From Streptomyces sp. NBC_01716 (GTDB taxonomy: Bacteria > Actinomycetota > Actinomycetes > Streptomycetales > Streptomycetaceae), in assembly GCF_036248275.1 (NCBI RefSeq), contig NZ_CP109181.1, positions 4,278,001 to 4,342,000 on the forward strand: a stretch of 64,000 bases of DNA, written 5' to 3'. The notes beneath the pieces are model-generated. The model was not told the DNA's origin. It worked only from the letters and a program-made list of their open reading frames with translations, and ran no database searches. A program made the translations under genes and the position numbers. Shown here piece by piece: positions 63,406 to 64,000 of the stretch (positions within the stretch are counted from its first letter, which is position 1; each line of letters opens with the position of its first letter).

Positions 63406-64000
63406 GTGGACACGATTGCCAGTTTTTTCAGTTTCATCACCACGCCAGTCTCGTGGGTCATCGTCCAGTTCCACACGGTGTACGGGGCGATCTTCGGCCC
63501 TGATACGGGCCTGGCCTGGGGACTGTCCATCGTGTCCCTGGTGATCCTCATCCGGATCTGTCTGATCCCGCTGTTCGTCAAGCAGATCAAGTCGACCCGG
63601 AACATGCAGGTCCTTCAGCCCAAGATGAAGGCCATCCAGGAGCGCTACAAGAACGACAAACAGCGCCAGTCCGAAGAGATGATGAAGCTGTACAAGGAGA
63701 CGGGCACCAACCCGCTCTCCTCGTGTCTTCCCATCCTGGCGCAGTCACCGTTCTTCTTCGCGCTCTACCACGTGCTCTCCAGCATCGCCTCGGGCAAGAC
63801 GATCGGCGTCATCAACCAGGGGCTGCTCGACAGCGCCCGCCAGGCCCACATCTTCGGCGCCCCGCTGGCCGCCAAGTTCACGGACAGCACCGCGAAGGTC
63901 GCCTCCCTGGACGCCTCGCTGACCTCCGTACGTATCGTCACCGCGATCATGATCGTCCTGATGTCGGCGTCGCAGTTCTACACGCAGCGCCAGCTGATGA
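63406..64000 (+). CDS. yidC: YidC membrane protein insertase (3' partial)
   Basis: GTG at 63406 with AAGGAG upstream opens a frame that runs off the window end (198 residues visible). The YidC/Oxa1 core is recognisable: a first helix WVIVQFHTVYGAIFG, WGLSIVSLVILIRICLIPLF with the groove arginine, the cytoplasmic hairpin KMKAIQERYKNDKQRQSEEM and NPLSSCLPILAQSPFFFALYHVL. It inserts membrane proteins with or without SecYEG. It completes the rpmH-rnpA-yidD-yidC operon. Confidence 0.97.
   Translation, partial: MDTIASFFSFITTPVSWVIVQFHTVYGAIFGPDTGLAWGLSIVSLVILIRICLIPLFVKQIKSTRNMQVLQPKMKAIQERYKNDKQRQSEEMMKLYKETGTNPLSSCLPILAQSPFFFALYHVLSSIASGKTIGVINQGLLDSARQAHIFGAPLAAKFTDSTAKVASLDASLTSVRIVTAIMIVLMSASQFYTQRQLM

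Overview
The window is high-GC actinobacterial DNA and almost certainly comes from a Streptomyces chromosome at the replication origin. The right half holds the origin block in its usual order: gyrA, gyrB, a DUF721/DciA-like gene, recF, gnd, dnaN, oriC and dnaA on the minus strand, then rpmH, rnpA, yidD and yidC on the plus strand. Streptomyces-type genes such as crgA, DLW-39, DUF5324, DUF6344, DUF3566, class E sortases and the fha-pstP-rodA-pbpA-pknB cluster support this.

Region 1 (1-6654) is an arsenic-type resistance island: a partial flavoprotein monooxygenase, a TauE/SafE permease, an ArsN1-type acetyltransferase, ArsR, ArsO, a second flavoprotein with a cysteine-rich tail, and an MFS exporter translationally coupled to it. 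A 24-bp element is shared by the arsR and arsO promoters.

Region 2 (6655-13813) is a complete Tn3-family transposon. It has 31-bp terminal inverted repeats and a 5-bp target duplication, ATTGA, which contains the MFS stop codon. Its transposase and resolvase genes are broken. Its cargo looks intact: an ACR3-like arsenic permease, two MerR regulators with recognisable operators, a MerF-like two-helix membrane protein and a small cysteine protein.

Region 3 (13814-18417) is accessory debris: about 1 kb without a recognised gene, a hypothetical gene, an XRE regulator, and a tyrosine-recombinase-like gene coupled to a 3'-truncated DDE transposase. It ends at tRNA-Leu(CAG).

Region 4 (18418-36911) is core: the FHA/PP2C/SEDS/PBP/PknB growth and division cluster, a tandem sortase-pabA operon, DUF881, crgA, an unexpected cluster of perfect DnaA boxes, a rhomboid protease, cyclophilin, and a divergent imine-reductase-like/TetR pair with twin operators.

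Region 5 (37129-43913) is the most unusual part: an SGNH-hydrolase-like protein, a 26-codon basic peptide gene, a tandem haem-oxygenase-like diiron enzyme, an O-carbamoyltransferase, a 58-residue membrane protein and a SARP-type regulator, packed like one pathway.

Region 6 (43969-64000) is core again: tRNA-Ala and tRNA-Ile, a helix-turn-helix/kinase pair, an orphan Flp-type pilin, gyrase, the origin with at least nine DnaA-box-like 9-mers, and the start of the membrane-protein insertion genes. All calls come from reading the sequence and the translations; no database search was run.
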